Assembly (NCBI GenBank): GCA_964540965.1
Contig: CAZIOT010000028.1
Span: 1 to 17,626, forward strand
DNA: 17,626 nucleotides
DNA from: JADYZU01 sp964540965
GTDB lineage: Bacteria > Pseudomonadota > Alphaproteobacteria > Rhodobacterales > Rhodobacteraceae
Reading direction: 5' to 3'
In this document: in pieces, positions 7,976 through 13,750 of the stretch
Layout: every line of letters starts with the position of its first letter
How positions within the stretch are numbered: the stretch's first letter is position 1
The notes under the pieces: model-generated
The model's database searches: none
What the model saw: the letters and a program-made list of their open reading frames with translations, nothing else
Told to the model about the DNA's origin: nothing
Position numbers and translations under genes: made by a program

Positions 7976-8306
7976 GTTGTGACATCACTATGAAAACTAA
8001 TATCTGGAACATCAGTATCGCCCATTGGAACGGTAAGTCAAGGGGTTGAGGGATCAGGGCGGGAGGGTGCCCGCCATCTGCAGCCGGAAACCGCCATCTG
8101 CCGTCGGTGGACAGCGCAAAGCCCCCGGGATCGCGGAACGGCAAGGAACATGCCTGAAAACAATGTCTTACCCCTGCCTGCCCAAGAACCCCCACAGACT
8201 CTGGCCCCATGGAACCGTCCCGACCAAGCCGCGTTGTCGCCTGGGGACCAGCCGCCTGTTGCGTCGGCGCGGCCCTGCAGGTGTTACCATTTCCTCAAGG
8301 CCCCAA
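7976..8306. other. divergent intergenic region, XRE regulator / AI-2E protein
   Basis: This 331-bp stretch has no credible gene. At the XRE end (7976-8040) it is AT-rich and holds the short inverted repeat GTGA-CA-TCAC at 7979-7988. In the middle is an 11-bp direct repeat CCGCCATCTGC at 8071-8081 and 8091-8101, offset 20 bp, of unknown role. At the right end is an exact sigma-EcfG promoter (8211-8235), followed by a leader of roughly 65 bases to the ATG at 8307. A long in-frame upstream extension from 8046 is not credible because it contains that promoter and reads as low-conservation Pro/Arg-rich sequence. Confidence 0.6.
8211..8235 (+). promoter_or_regulatory. sigma-EcfG promoter of the AI-2E-family gene
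   Basis: GGAAC at 8211-8215 and CGTT at 8232-8235 are separated by exactly 16 bases, the alphaproteobacterial EcfG consensus. It lies 71 bp before the ATG at 8307, on the same strand. It predicts induction through the PhyR-NepR-EcfG cascade encoded 8 kb downstream. Confidence 0.75.
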
Positions 8307-10184
8307 ATGCCCGATCCCGTTGTGCCGCTGCCGATCCTGCCCGCCGTCCTCCGCCCCTCAGATGCCGCTGCCGGTTCGCGATTGACCCTGACCGCGTTCC
8401 TGGGCGTCGCCGTGGTCGCGGCCATCCTGCATGTCGGGCAGGCGATCTTTCTGCCCCTGGCCTTTGCCGTGCTCATCACCTTCGCGCTGTCGCCGCTGGT
8501 CGATCTGTTGCGCCGCGCCGGGCTGCCGACCATCGTTGCGGTCCTTGCCGCGGTCACGACGGCCTTCGCCGGCATCGGCCTGTTCCTGCTGGTCGTCACC
8601 TGGCAGTTCGGCCAGCTGGCGCAGCAACTGCCGACCTTTCAGGGCAACATCATCGCCAAGCTGGATGCGCTGCAGAACACCGGCACCGGCGACGGCATCA
8701 TGGCGCGGCTGGCCGAGATGGCCGCCCAGATCAGCGAGCGGCTGAGTGAGGCGACCATCACTGCCGACCCCGCAACCGCCGCCCCGGTGCAGGTCGAGGT
8801 GATCGAGCGGCAAAGCCCGGTTTCGGTGCTGGTCGAGGTGGCGGGGCCGCTTCTTGGCCCGGTCGCCACCGCCGGCATGGTGGTGGTCGTCGTCATCTTC
8901 ATGCTGCTGGAACGCGACGAATTGCGCGACCGGTTCATCCGGCTGGTCGGGGCAAGCGACATCCACAAGACCACGCGGGTGATTTCCGAGGCGGGGTCGG
9001 GCGTCGGGCAATATCTGCTGACGCAGATTCTGGTGAACACAATCTATGCCGTGCCCATCGGGCTTGGCCTGTGGTTGATCGGGGTGCCGAATGCGGTGCT
9101 CTGGGGGCTGATGACGCTGGTGCTGCGCTTTGTCCCCTATATCGGCAGCTTTCTCTCGGCGGCCTTTCCGCTGGTCGTGGCCTTTGCCGCCGCGCCGGAC
9201 TGGTCGATGGTGGTCTGGACCGCCGCACTGTTCCTGGTGGTCGAGCTTGTCACCTCGAACGCCATCGAACCCTGGCTCTACGGCTCGCGCACCGGGGTCA
9301 GCGCGCTGGCCATCATCGTCTCGGCGATCTTCTGGACCTGGATCTGGGGGCCGATGGGGCTGGTCCTGTCCACCCCCTTGACGGTCTGCCTTGTGGTCCT
9401 TGGCCGCCACCTTCCGCAGTTCGAGATGTTCGACATCCTGTTCGGCGACCGACCCGTGCTTGCCGCGCATTCGCGGCTGTATCAGCGGCTGCTGGTCGGC
9501 GATGTGGTCGAGGCGACCTTTCGCGCCGAAGAGGCGCTGGACACCGCCTTCATCTCGGATTTCCACCGCGATACCGGCCTGCCGGCCCTGTTGCTGGCCG
9601 AGGCCGACCGCGAACGCGGTGTCATCAGCGAGGAAGAGGGGGCCCGGCTGGTCGGGTCGGCGATGCGTCTGCTGGACGAGCTTGACCCCTTTGTCGTCGA
9701 GGAACTGGCCGAACATGGCGACGAGGCCGGCGCCGGGCGCCGGGTCGCCGTCATCGGCGGGCGCACCGGCCTGGACGATGTGGCGGCGCGGATGCTGGGG
9801 CAATCGCTGGCCGCCGAGGGCGCCGTGGTCACCGCGCTGTCACATGACGACCTGGCGCCCAGCCGGTTTGCCGCGGTGACCGGGGGCGCCGCCGATACGC
9901 TGGTCATCGGCTTTCTTGATCCGGCACCGTCGCGGGCCAGCCTTCTGCATGTCCGGCGCATCAAGCGGGCGGTGCCCGGCCTGCGCGTGGGCGTGGTGCT
10001 GTGGCAACCGCCCGAAGGCGGGCCGGTCCCGGGGGCCGGTGCCGAGATCATGGCCATCGGCGCCGATTTCTGCGCCACCTCTCTGGATGACGCCATGACC
10101 GAGGCGCTGACCCAGCGCGAGGCGCTGCCGCTGCCCGAAATCGCCCGGCGCCCGGCCCGCCGCCGCCCCGGCCGCGCCGCCTGA
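8307..10184 (+). CDS. AI-2E-family membrane protein with long C-terminal extension
   Basis: Integral membrane protein of the AI-2E (PerM/YdiK/TqsA) family. Members have been linked to autoinducer-2 export, ion/proton exchange or unknown cargo, so the substrate is open. Residues 25-370 are the family domain: paired N-terminal segments (28-70, 74-100), a polar loop (105-178), a segment at 182-201, and a conserved C-terminal block with FVPYIGSFLSA (275-285), SNAIEPWLYG (317-326) and STPLTVCLVVLGRH (355-368). A soluble extension of about 255 residues follows. Helical sequence spans 375-470. A Rossmann-like alpha/beta unit at 478-600 has RRVAVIGGRTGLDD, TLVIGFLD and RVGVVLW strands and resembles a B12-binding fold without the DxHxxG cobalamin motif. 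The tail is Arg/Pro-rich. Typical family members are about 350 residues. The start at 8307 has AAGG seven bases upstream. It is preceded by a sigma-EcfG promoter. Confidence 0.85.
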   Translation: MPDPVVPLPILPAVLRPSDAAAGSRLTLTAFLGVAVVAAILHVGQAIFLPLAFAVLITFALSPLVDLLRRAGLPTIVAVLAAVTTAFAGIGLFLLVVTWQFGQLAQQLPTFQGNIIAKLDALQNTGTGDGIMARLAEMAAQISERLSEATITADPATAAPVQVEVIERQSPVSVLVEVAGPLLGPVATAGMVVVVVIFMLLERDELRDRFIRLVGASDIHKTTRVISEAGSGVGQYLLTQILVNTIYAVPIGLGLWLIGVPNAVLWGLMTLVLRFVPYIGSFLSAAFPLVVAFAAAPDWSMVVWTAALFLVVELVTSNAIEPWLYGSRTGVSALAIIVSAIFWTWIWGPMGLVLSTPLTVCLVVLGRHLPQFEMFDILFGDRPVLAAHSRLYQRLLVGDVVEATFRAEEALDTAFISDFHRDTGLPALLLAEADRERGVISEEEGARLVGSAMRLLDELDPFVVEELAEHGDEAGAGRRVAVIGGRTGLDDVAARMLGQSLAAEGAVVTALSHDDLAPSRFAAVTGGAADTLVIGFLDPAPSRASLLHVRRIKRAVPGLRVGVVLWQPPEGGPVPGAGAEIMAIGADFCATSLDDAMTEALTQREALPLPEIARRPARRRPGRAA

Positions 10185-10236
10185 CCAGTGACGCAAGCGT
10201 GAGCGGCGGAAAGCCGCTGTCGGGGCGTATCATGCG

Positions 10237-10261
10237 GGAACTGTCTCGTGCCGGTCACGTT
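10237..10261 (+). promoter_or_regulatory. sigma-EcfG promoter of the unknown operon
   Basis: GGAAC at 10237-10241 and CGTT at 10258-10261 with a 16-base spacer, 79 bp before the ATG at 10341. It lies in the 156-bp gap after the AI-2E gene, so the unknown gene pair has its own stress promoter. Confidence 0.75.
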
Positions 10262-10340
10262 GCCGTGCGATTGCGGCCCACGGGAACAGGACCGCGCCCA
10301 AGCGGGCGCAACCGCGGGGGCCGGGATGGAGGGAGACGCG

Positions 10341-10844
10341 ATGACCGACGCCATGCTGCGCCCTGTCGCCCGCCGTGCTGCGGCGGCACAGCCCGTCACC
10401 TTCCTGACCGATGCCGCCATCGGCCTGCCCGAGGTGCTGGACGATCAGGCCGCCGGACACCGGCTTATCGTGGCCGGCGACGATCCGGTGGCGATGGCGC
10501 TGGCCGAGATCGCCTTTCCCGGCGCGCCCCTGATCTGGGCCAATCCGCGCCGCTCGTCCGAACTCTACCGCCTGCGGCACGAGGTCGAGGCGATTGCCCT
10601 GCCCCGCCGGCTGGTGCTGGCGCGGGCCGAAGGCGATACCGCCGCCGGGCTGATACTTCTGCAACTGGCGCTGACCTTTCTGCCCGCCCTGCAGGCGCGG
10701 CGGGCGGGCGAAATCCTTTTTTCGCTGCCCAGGGGCGAGGGGCGGCAAGCGATTGCCGCCTTCATTGCCGAAATCGCACCGGCCCTGCGGGCCGACGGCG
10801 TGACCGCGGTGTTGATAGACGCGCCGCAGATGACACGGGTATAG
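10341..10844 (+). CDS. hypothetical protein in the stress regulon
   Basis: I do not recognise this 167-residue protein. It has no signal peptide. It appears alpha/beta: RLIVAGDD (41-48), APLIWANP (62-69), RRLVLARAEGD (89-99) and EILFSLP (124-130) look like strands, with helices between them. A mildly hydrophobic helix, AAGLILLQLALTFLPAL (101-117), could be buried or membrane-peripheral. The start at 10341 follows a strong GGAGGGAG (10328-10335). The in-frame ATG at 10248 lies inside the sigma-EcfG promoter and cannot be used from that transcript. It ends one base before the next small gene, so the two are probably translationally coupled. The promoter suggests a stress role, but the sequence gives no molecular function. 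Confidence 0.7.
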   Translation: MTDAMLRPVARRAAAAQPVTFLTDAAIGLPEVLDDQAAGHRLIVAGDDPVAMALAEIAFPGAPLIWANPRRSSELYRLRHEVEAIALPRRLVLARAEGDTAAGLILLQLALTFLPALQARRAGEILFSLPRGEGRQAIAAFIAEIAPALRADGVTAVLIDAPQMTRV

Positions 10845-10845
10845 C

Positions 10846-11031
10846 ATGGACCGCTTCCTGATTGCCTTCGTCCTGGTGCTGGCCGTGGCCAGTCTGCCCC
10901 TTCTGGCGTTCGAGGTCGGCACCCTGCCGGGCGAGGCGCCGGCGGCGGGTCAGGATCTGGCGGCGCCAAGGCTCCTGACGGTCGCCTTCGAGCGCGGCAC
11001 CGATATCGGCCCCTCGCACGGCGGGCGCTGA
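10846..11031 (+). CDS. small membrane-anchored or secreted protein
   Basis: A 61-residue ORF that starts one base after the preceding stop. The N-terminus is MDR followed by a hydrophobic segment, FLIAFVLVLAVASLPLLAF (about 4-22), with the form of a signal anchor or uncleaved signal peptide. A polar tail with Pro/Gly (23-61) follows, likely periplasmic. There is no lipobox cysteine. No Shine-Dalgarno of its own is visible, so expression would depend on coupling to the upstream gene. I recognise no family. The clean hydrophobic N-terminus and tight spacing are the support; it could still be a chance ORF. Confidence 0.5.
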   Translation: MDRFLIAFVLVLAVASLPLLAFEVGTLPGEAPAAGQDLAAPRLLTVAFERGTDIGPSHGGR

Positions 11032-11037
11032 TCGCAG

Positions 11038-11065
11038 AAAAAGGGCCGCAGCGGTGCTGCGGCCC
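11038..11065 (-). terminator. intrinsic terminator of the DUF1328 gene
   Basis: A perfect 10-bp stem, GGGCCGCAGC (11043-11052) and GCTGCGGCCC (11056-11065), has a 3-base loop. Read on the minus strand it is followed by five T (the A run at 11038-11042), a standard intrinsic terminator placed 45 bp after the DUF1328 stop. On the plus strand no T-tract follows, though the stem may still slow transcripts arriving from the operon that ends at 11031. Confidence 0.75.
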
Positions 11066-11109
11066 AAGGTGGCTCCGGGGACAGGAGCTGGGGAGGGAAC
11101 CCTGCGGCG

Positions 11110-11283
11110 TCACATCGGCGGACGGCCGCGCACCGCGCGCATGATCAGCGAGATCACGAACAGCACGATGAAGATGTAGAACAGGATCTGCGCGACGCCG
11201 GCCGCGGTCCCGGCGATGCCGCCAAAACCCAGAACTGCGGCGATCAGCGCGATCACGAGAAAGGTAAGTGCCCAGCCTAGCAT
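11110..11283 (-). CDS. DUF1328 (YtjA-like) small membrane protein
   Basis: A 57-residue inner-membrane protein of the DUF1328/YtjA family. The sequence MLGWALTFLVIALIAAVLGF, then GGIAGTAAGVAQILFYIFIV, then LFVISLIMRAVRGRPPM, closely follows the E. coli YtjA pattern (FLVIALIAA.LGFGG.AGTAAG). Two membrane helices are separated by the conserved Gly/Ala turn, with a basic tail. Function is unknown; the family is common near stress genes. The ATG at 11283 has an AGGAGA ribosome binding site nine bases upstream. An exact sigma-EcfG promoter on the minus strand (11337-11361) precedes it and an intrinsic terminator follows, so it is a single-gene stress-induced unit. It is too short for the usual ORF cut-offs. 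Confidence 0.9.
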   Translation of the reverse strand: MLGWALTFLVIALIAAVLGFGGIAGTAAGVAQILFYIFIVLFVISLIMRAVRGRPPM

Positions 11284-11336
11284 GGTAATCTCCTGGTATT
11301 GCGCCAACGGCGGCTTTCGCTTCGGTCTGGCATGGC

Positions 11337-11361
11337 AACGCCGGCCGACGATGGCGGTTCC
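11337..11361 (-). promoter_or_regulatory. sigma-EcfG promoter of the DUF1328 gene
   Basis: On the minus strand GGAAC (11361-11357) and CGTT (11340-11337) are 16 bases apart, 53 bp before the ATG at 11283. It is back to back with the plus-strand EcfG promoter at 11409. Confidence 0.75.
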
Positions 11362-11408
11362 CGCGGCGGCGCAACGTAGCGTCACGGGGCGCGGATGCGG
11401 GCGGGCAG

Positions 11409-11433
11409 GGAACCGGTGCGGCGGTGCGGCGTT
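11409..11433 (+). promoter_or_regulatory. sigma-EcfG promoter of the YqjD/YqjE-like operon
   Basis: GGAAC at 11409-11413, 16-base spacer, CGTTTT beginning at 11430, 58 bp before the ATG at 11492. The extra Ts after CGTT also match the extended EcfG -10. Confidence 0.78.
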
Positions 11434-11491
11434 TTGTCGGGGTAATCCATGGCGGGGCCCAGTGGCCGCCGCCCAACTGAAGGAGAGTTCG

Positions 11492-12064
11492 ATGGCCGCC
11501 GTTTCCCGCAATGGTTCTACCGTGAAGGACAATGTGGACGCCGCCCGCGAGGCCGCGGGCAAGGCGGCGGATGCCGCAGGCAAGGCCGTGTCCGGCATCG
11601 CCGACACCGCGCGGTCGCTGGCCGATGACGCGCAGGACAAGATGAGCGACGCCGCCGGTTCGCTGCGCGACACCGCCCGCCATGCCAAGGACAGCGTGGT
11701 GGCCGCCGGCGAGGCCGCCGCCGCACGCGTCAGCGATGCAGCCTCGGCCATGGGCGACCAGGCTTCGGCGCGCGCCGCCGACATGCGCGATGCGCTGACC
11801 GACGCCGGCGACCGGCTGGCCGAGACCTTGCGCAAATCCGCTGACGACACCGCCCGTCCGGTGCAGGCGCGGGTGCTCAACTCGGTCGCCGATGGCGTCA
11901 CCACCGCGGCCGATTCGATCCGCGGCCGCACCCTTGGCGATGTAGGCAACAGCATCCGCGGCGCCGCGCAGCGCAACCCCGGCCTGTTCGCGGTTGCGGC
12001 GGCGGTGGCGGGCTTTGCGCTGGCCCGGATCATGATGCCGTCGAACCGGGACGACCGTTCGTGA
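11492..12064 (+). CDS. YqjD/ElaB-like membrane-anchored helical protein
   Basis: A 190-residue Ala-rich protein. Residues 12-155 form a long amphipathic helix with approximate 11-residue periodicity (for example AAREAAGKAADAAGKAV and DDAQDKMSDAAGSLRD), reminiscent of LEA-type and apolipoprotein-like stress proteins. A single C-terminal membrane helix follows at 161-181 (RNPGLFAVAAAVAGFALARIM) with a short polar tail. That layout matches YqjD/ElaB (DUF883), which in E. coli are RpoS-dependent inner-membrane proteins reported to bind ribosomes. Assignment is by architecture and the NP-G-x-glycine-zipper tail and not by strict similarity. The start at 11492 has AAGGAGA at 11480-11486. It is the first gene of a three-gene operon driven by a sigma-EcfG promoter, and its TGA overlaps the GTG of the next gene. 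Confidence 0.75.
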   Translation: MAAVSRNGSTVKDNVDAAREAAGKAADAAGKAVSGIADTARSLADDAQDKMSDAAGSLRDTARHAKDSVVAAGEAAAARVSDAASAMGDQASARAADMRDALTDAGDRLAETLRKSADDTARPVQARVLNSVADGVTTAADSIRGRTLGDVGNSIRGAAQRNPGLFAVAAAVAGFALARIMMPSNRDDRS

Positions 12065-12492
12065 GCGGGCACCGCTCCGGCGAGATCGGCTTTCGCGCCC
12101 TGATCCGCGCCATTGCCGATGCGCTGGGGCGGATCGGGCGCGGCGAGGTCGCGCTGGCCCGGGCCGAGGCCGGGCGGATCGCCGGCGACATCGGCAAAGG
12201 CGTTGCCTTTGCCGTGGTCGCGGCGATCCTTGCCCTGACCGGCGCCGGCGTTCTGGCCGCGGCGGCGGTGCTGGGGCTTGTCGCCCTGGGCCTGCCCGGC
12301 TGGGGCGCGGCGCTGGCCGTGGCGATCGGTTTCGTCCTTGTCGCGCTGGGCCTCTTGCAGCAGGCGCGGCATCTGCTGGCCCTGCGCAACCTTACCCCAC
12401 GCCGCAGCCTCGACAGCTTGCGGCGCGACATTTCAACCCTCAGGACCGTGGTGAAACCCGATGGAACGACCGCAGAGCGCCGGGATGACTGA
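12061..12492 (+). CDS. YqjE-like (holin superfamily / DUF1469) membrane protein
   Basis: A 143-residue inner-membrane protein. An amphipathic N-terminal helix (FRALIRAIADALGRIGRGEV and ALARAEAGRIAGDIGKG) leads into two membrane hairpin segments at about 47-75 and 80-102, then a basic C-terminal tail. This is the layout of YqjE/DUF1469 proteins, often labelled 'phage holin family' in databases although not phage-encoded. The start is GTG at 12061, in a GTGA overlap with the previous stop, so translation is probably coupled. No ATG start exists in this frame before the conserved region. In enterobacteria yqjD and yqjE are also neighbours, which supports both assignments. The gene overlaps the next by 8 bp. 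Confidence 0.78.
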   Translation: MSGHRSGEIGFRALIRAIADALGRIGRGEVALARAEAGRIAGDIGKGVAFAVVAAILALTGAGVLAAAAVLGLVALGLPGWGAALAVAIGFVLVALGLLQQARHLLALRNLTPRRSLDSLRRDISTLRTVVKPDGTTAERRDD

Positions 12493-13345
12493 CATCGACC
12501 GGATCGAGGCCGGTCTCGACGCCGACCGCGCCGACCTGGCCGGATCGCTGGCCACCCTGCGCGACCGCGCCGCCCCTGCCGCGCTGCTGCGCGAAGGCGG
12601 GCGGGCGGCGGTGGCCGGAGCGATGCCGCTGGCGCAATCCCTGGCCGGCCACATCGCCCGCCATCCGTTTCCCTGGGCGCTGATCGGCGCCGGCGCCGCC
12701 TGGCTGGCGCTTTCGTCGCGCGGCAAGGCCGAGCCGCCATCGGAAAGCGCCCTTGCCGGCACCAAGTTCGAGGCCGTCAGCAGGTGGGAGGACGAGGGCG
12801 GCCCCGTTGCCCCCGAACCGCCCGACCCGGACGATTCCTGGATGGCCGAGGCCGAGGGGGTGCGCGCGCGCGCGTCCGAGATGATCGGCCGCATCAACGC
12901 CGCCGCCCGCGACCGGCTGGCCCCTGCCGCCGATCTGGCGCGCAGCAAGGCCGAGGTGCTGTCGGCCCTGACCGCCGATGTCCGGGCCGCCATGGGCCGC
13001 GGGCTGGAAGGGCTGTCGGGGCAGGCGCGCGACAAGGCGCTGGCCGCGCGCGAGGCCGCCTATGCCGCCCGCATCGCGGTGACGGAAAAGGGGGCCGAGC
13101 AGATGCGCGACCATCCGTTCCTTGCGGCCGGGCTTCTGGCCGGGGTCGGCGCCGCGCTGGGGGCGATGATCCCGCGCAGCGGCCCCGAACAGAAACTGAC
13201 CGGCGCGTTGCGCGACGGCATCCTGAGCGCGGTGCAGGCCCTGGCCGCCGACGAGATCGACCGCGCCTCCACCCTTGCCCGCGATCTGGCGTCCGAGCTG
13301 CGCCGCGATCCGGCGCCGGGGGAAGGATCGTCCCGGCCGCACTAG
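12485..13345 (+). CDS. DUF3618-like membrane protein with two YqjD-type segments
   Basis: From the ATG at 12485 it is 286 residues. The N-terminus, TDIDRIEAGLDADRADLAGSL, ATLRDRAAPAALL, follows the DUF3618 pattern (a short helix with IE..R..L..TL..L..R). Two similar membrane segments follow, HPFPWALIGAGAAWLAL (60-76) and HPFLAAGLLAGVGAALGAMIPR (210-231), each led by HPF and rich in Gly/Ala as in YqjD. Long charged Ala-rich helices lie between and after them (120-208, 236-275). Function is unknown; a membrane-organising stress role is inferred from the operon. An alternative ATG at 12461 in the same frame would add eight residues and enlarge the overlap with the upstream gene; neither has a clear ribosome binding site. 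A strong terminator follows at 13365. Confidence 0.72.
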   Translation: MTDIDRIEAGLDADRADLAGSLATLRDRAAPAALLREGGRAAVAGAMPLAQSLAGHIARHPFPWALIGAGAAWLALSSRGKAEPPSESALAGTKFEAVSRWEDEGGPVAPEPPDPDDSWMAEAEGVRARASEMIGRINAAARDRLAPAADLARSKAEVLSALTADVRAAMGRGLEGLSGQARDKALAAREAAYAARIAVTEKGAEQMRDHPFLAAGLLAGVGAALGAMIPRSGPEQKLTGALRDGILSAVQALAADEIDRASTLARDLASELRRDPAPGEGSSRPH

Positions 13346-13364
13346 AAATCCGGATCCGGCATCA

Positions 13365-13398
13365 GGGGCCGCGGGCAATCCCGCGGCCCCTTTCTTTT
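13365..13398 (+). terminator. intrinsic terminator of the YqjD/YqjE-like operon
   Basis: An 11-bp perfect stem, GGGGCCGCGGG (13365-13375) and CCCGCGGCCCC (13380-13390), has loop CAAT and is followed by TTTCTTTT (13391-13398). It lies 20 bp after the stop at 13345 and is one of the strongest terminators in the window. Confidence 0.9.
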
Positions 13399-13435
13399 GC
13401 CCATCGCAACGGTATCTTTTGCCCAACGCAACGGT
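13394..13435. repeat. two-copy tandem repeat, 22-bp period
   Basis: CTTTTGCCCATCGCAACGGT (13394-13413) is repeated at 13416-13435 with one change (T to A). It sits between the two inward-facing terminators and overlaps the T-tract of the left one. It may be a small duplication without function. Confidence 0.7.
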
Positions 13436-13442
13436 GAACGCG

Positions 13443-13469
13443 AAAAGGCCCGCGAAATTCGCGGGCCTT
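13443..13469 (-). terminator. intrinsic terminator of the csbD-like gene
   Basis: A 10-bp perfect stem, AAGGCCCGCG (13445-13454) and CGCGGGCCTT (13460-13469), has a 5-base loop. On the minus strand the stem runs into TTTTCG. It begins about 25 bp after the CsbD stop at 13494. Confidence 0.8.
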
Positions 13470-13493
13470 GCAGAGGTTTCAGGGGCGAGGGAG

Positions 13494-13691
13494 TTAGAGC
13501 CCGCGGGTCCAGGCGTCGACTTCCTTTTCGGCCTTGGCCCGGTCGTCGCCGAATTTCTTCTGGACATAGCCGATCATCTGGTCGCGCTTGCCGGCCATCC
13601 GGTCCCAGTCGTCGTCGGTGATGTCGCCCCACTTTTCGACGGCCTTGCCCTTGAACTCTTTCCAGCGGCCTTCGATCTGATCCCAGTTCAT
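13494..13691 (-). CDS. CsbD-family stress protein
   Basis: A 65-residue soluble protein of the CsbD family, small abundant general-stress proteins (sigma-B controlled in Bacillus) whose biochemical role is unknown. The family pattern is complete: MNWDQIEGRWKEFKGKAVEK (1-20), WGDITDDDWDRMAGKRDQM (21-39), IGYVQKKFGDDRAKAEKEVD (40-59). The ATG at 13691 is chosen over one at 13727 because GAGAGGA lies upstream and the CsbD domain begins there. It lies 50 bp from the end of the histidine kinase homologue on the same strand. It has its own sigma-EcfG promoter, whose -35 lies within the last codons of that kinase gene, plus its own terminator. So it can be made far in excess of the regulatory genes upstream. 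Confidence 0.93.
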   Translation of the reverse strand: MNWDQIEGRWKEFKGKAVEKWGDITDDDWDRMAGKRDQMIGYVQKKFGDDRAKAEKEVDAWTRGL

Positions 13692-13725
13692 GACGAATCC
13701 TCTCAACTGCTTCATCTGAAAGGAC

Positions 13726-13750
13726 AACGCAGCCGGACGCCTTAGGTTCC
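13726..13750 (-). promoter_or_regulatory. sigma-EcfG promoter of the csbD-like gene
   Basis: On the minus strand GGAAC (13750-13746) and CGTT (13729-13726) are separated by 16 bases, 34 bp before the ATG at 13691. The -35 element overlaps the final Gly-Thr codons of the upstream kinase gene, so that coding end also serves as promoter. Confidence 0.78.

Noticed and set aside
7979..7988. GTGA-CA-TCAC as a CRP/FNR-type operator
   Set aside because: The spacing (2 bases) does not match CRP/FNR sites (6 and 4 bases with TGTGA/TTGAT), and 4-bp arms occur by chance; it could be an XRE site but nothing proves it.
8046..8306. 87-residue N-terminal extension of the AI-2E protein
   Set aside because: It would contain the sigma-EcfG promoter at 8211-8235, has no ribosome binding site and is not hydrophobic or conserved-looking; ATG at 8307 follows AAGG.
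10248..10340. Earlier ATG for the unknown stress gene
   Set aside because: It lies within the spacer of the EcfG promoter, upstream of the expected transcript start.
12061..12492. Phage holin / prophage remnant
   Set aside because: Holin-superfamily labels apply to YqjE-like proteins; no lysin, capsid, integrase or other phage gene is nearby and the operon has a host stress promoter.
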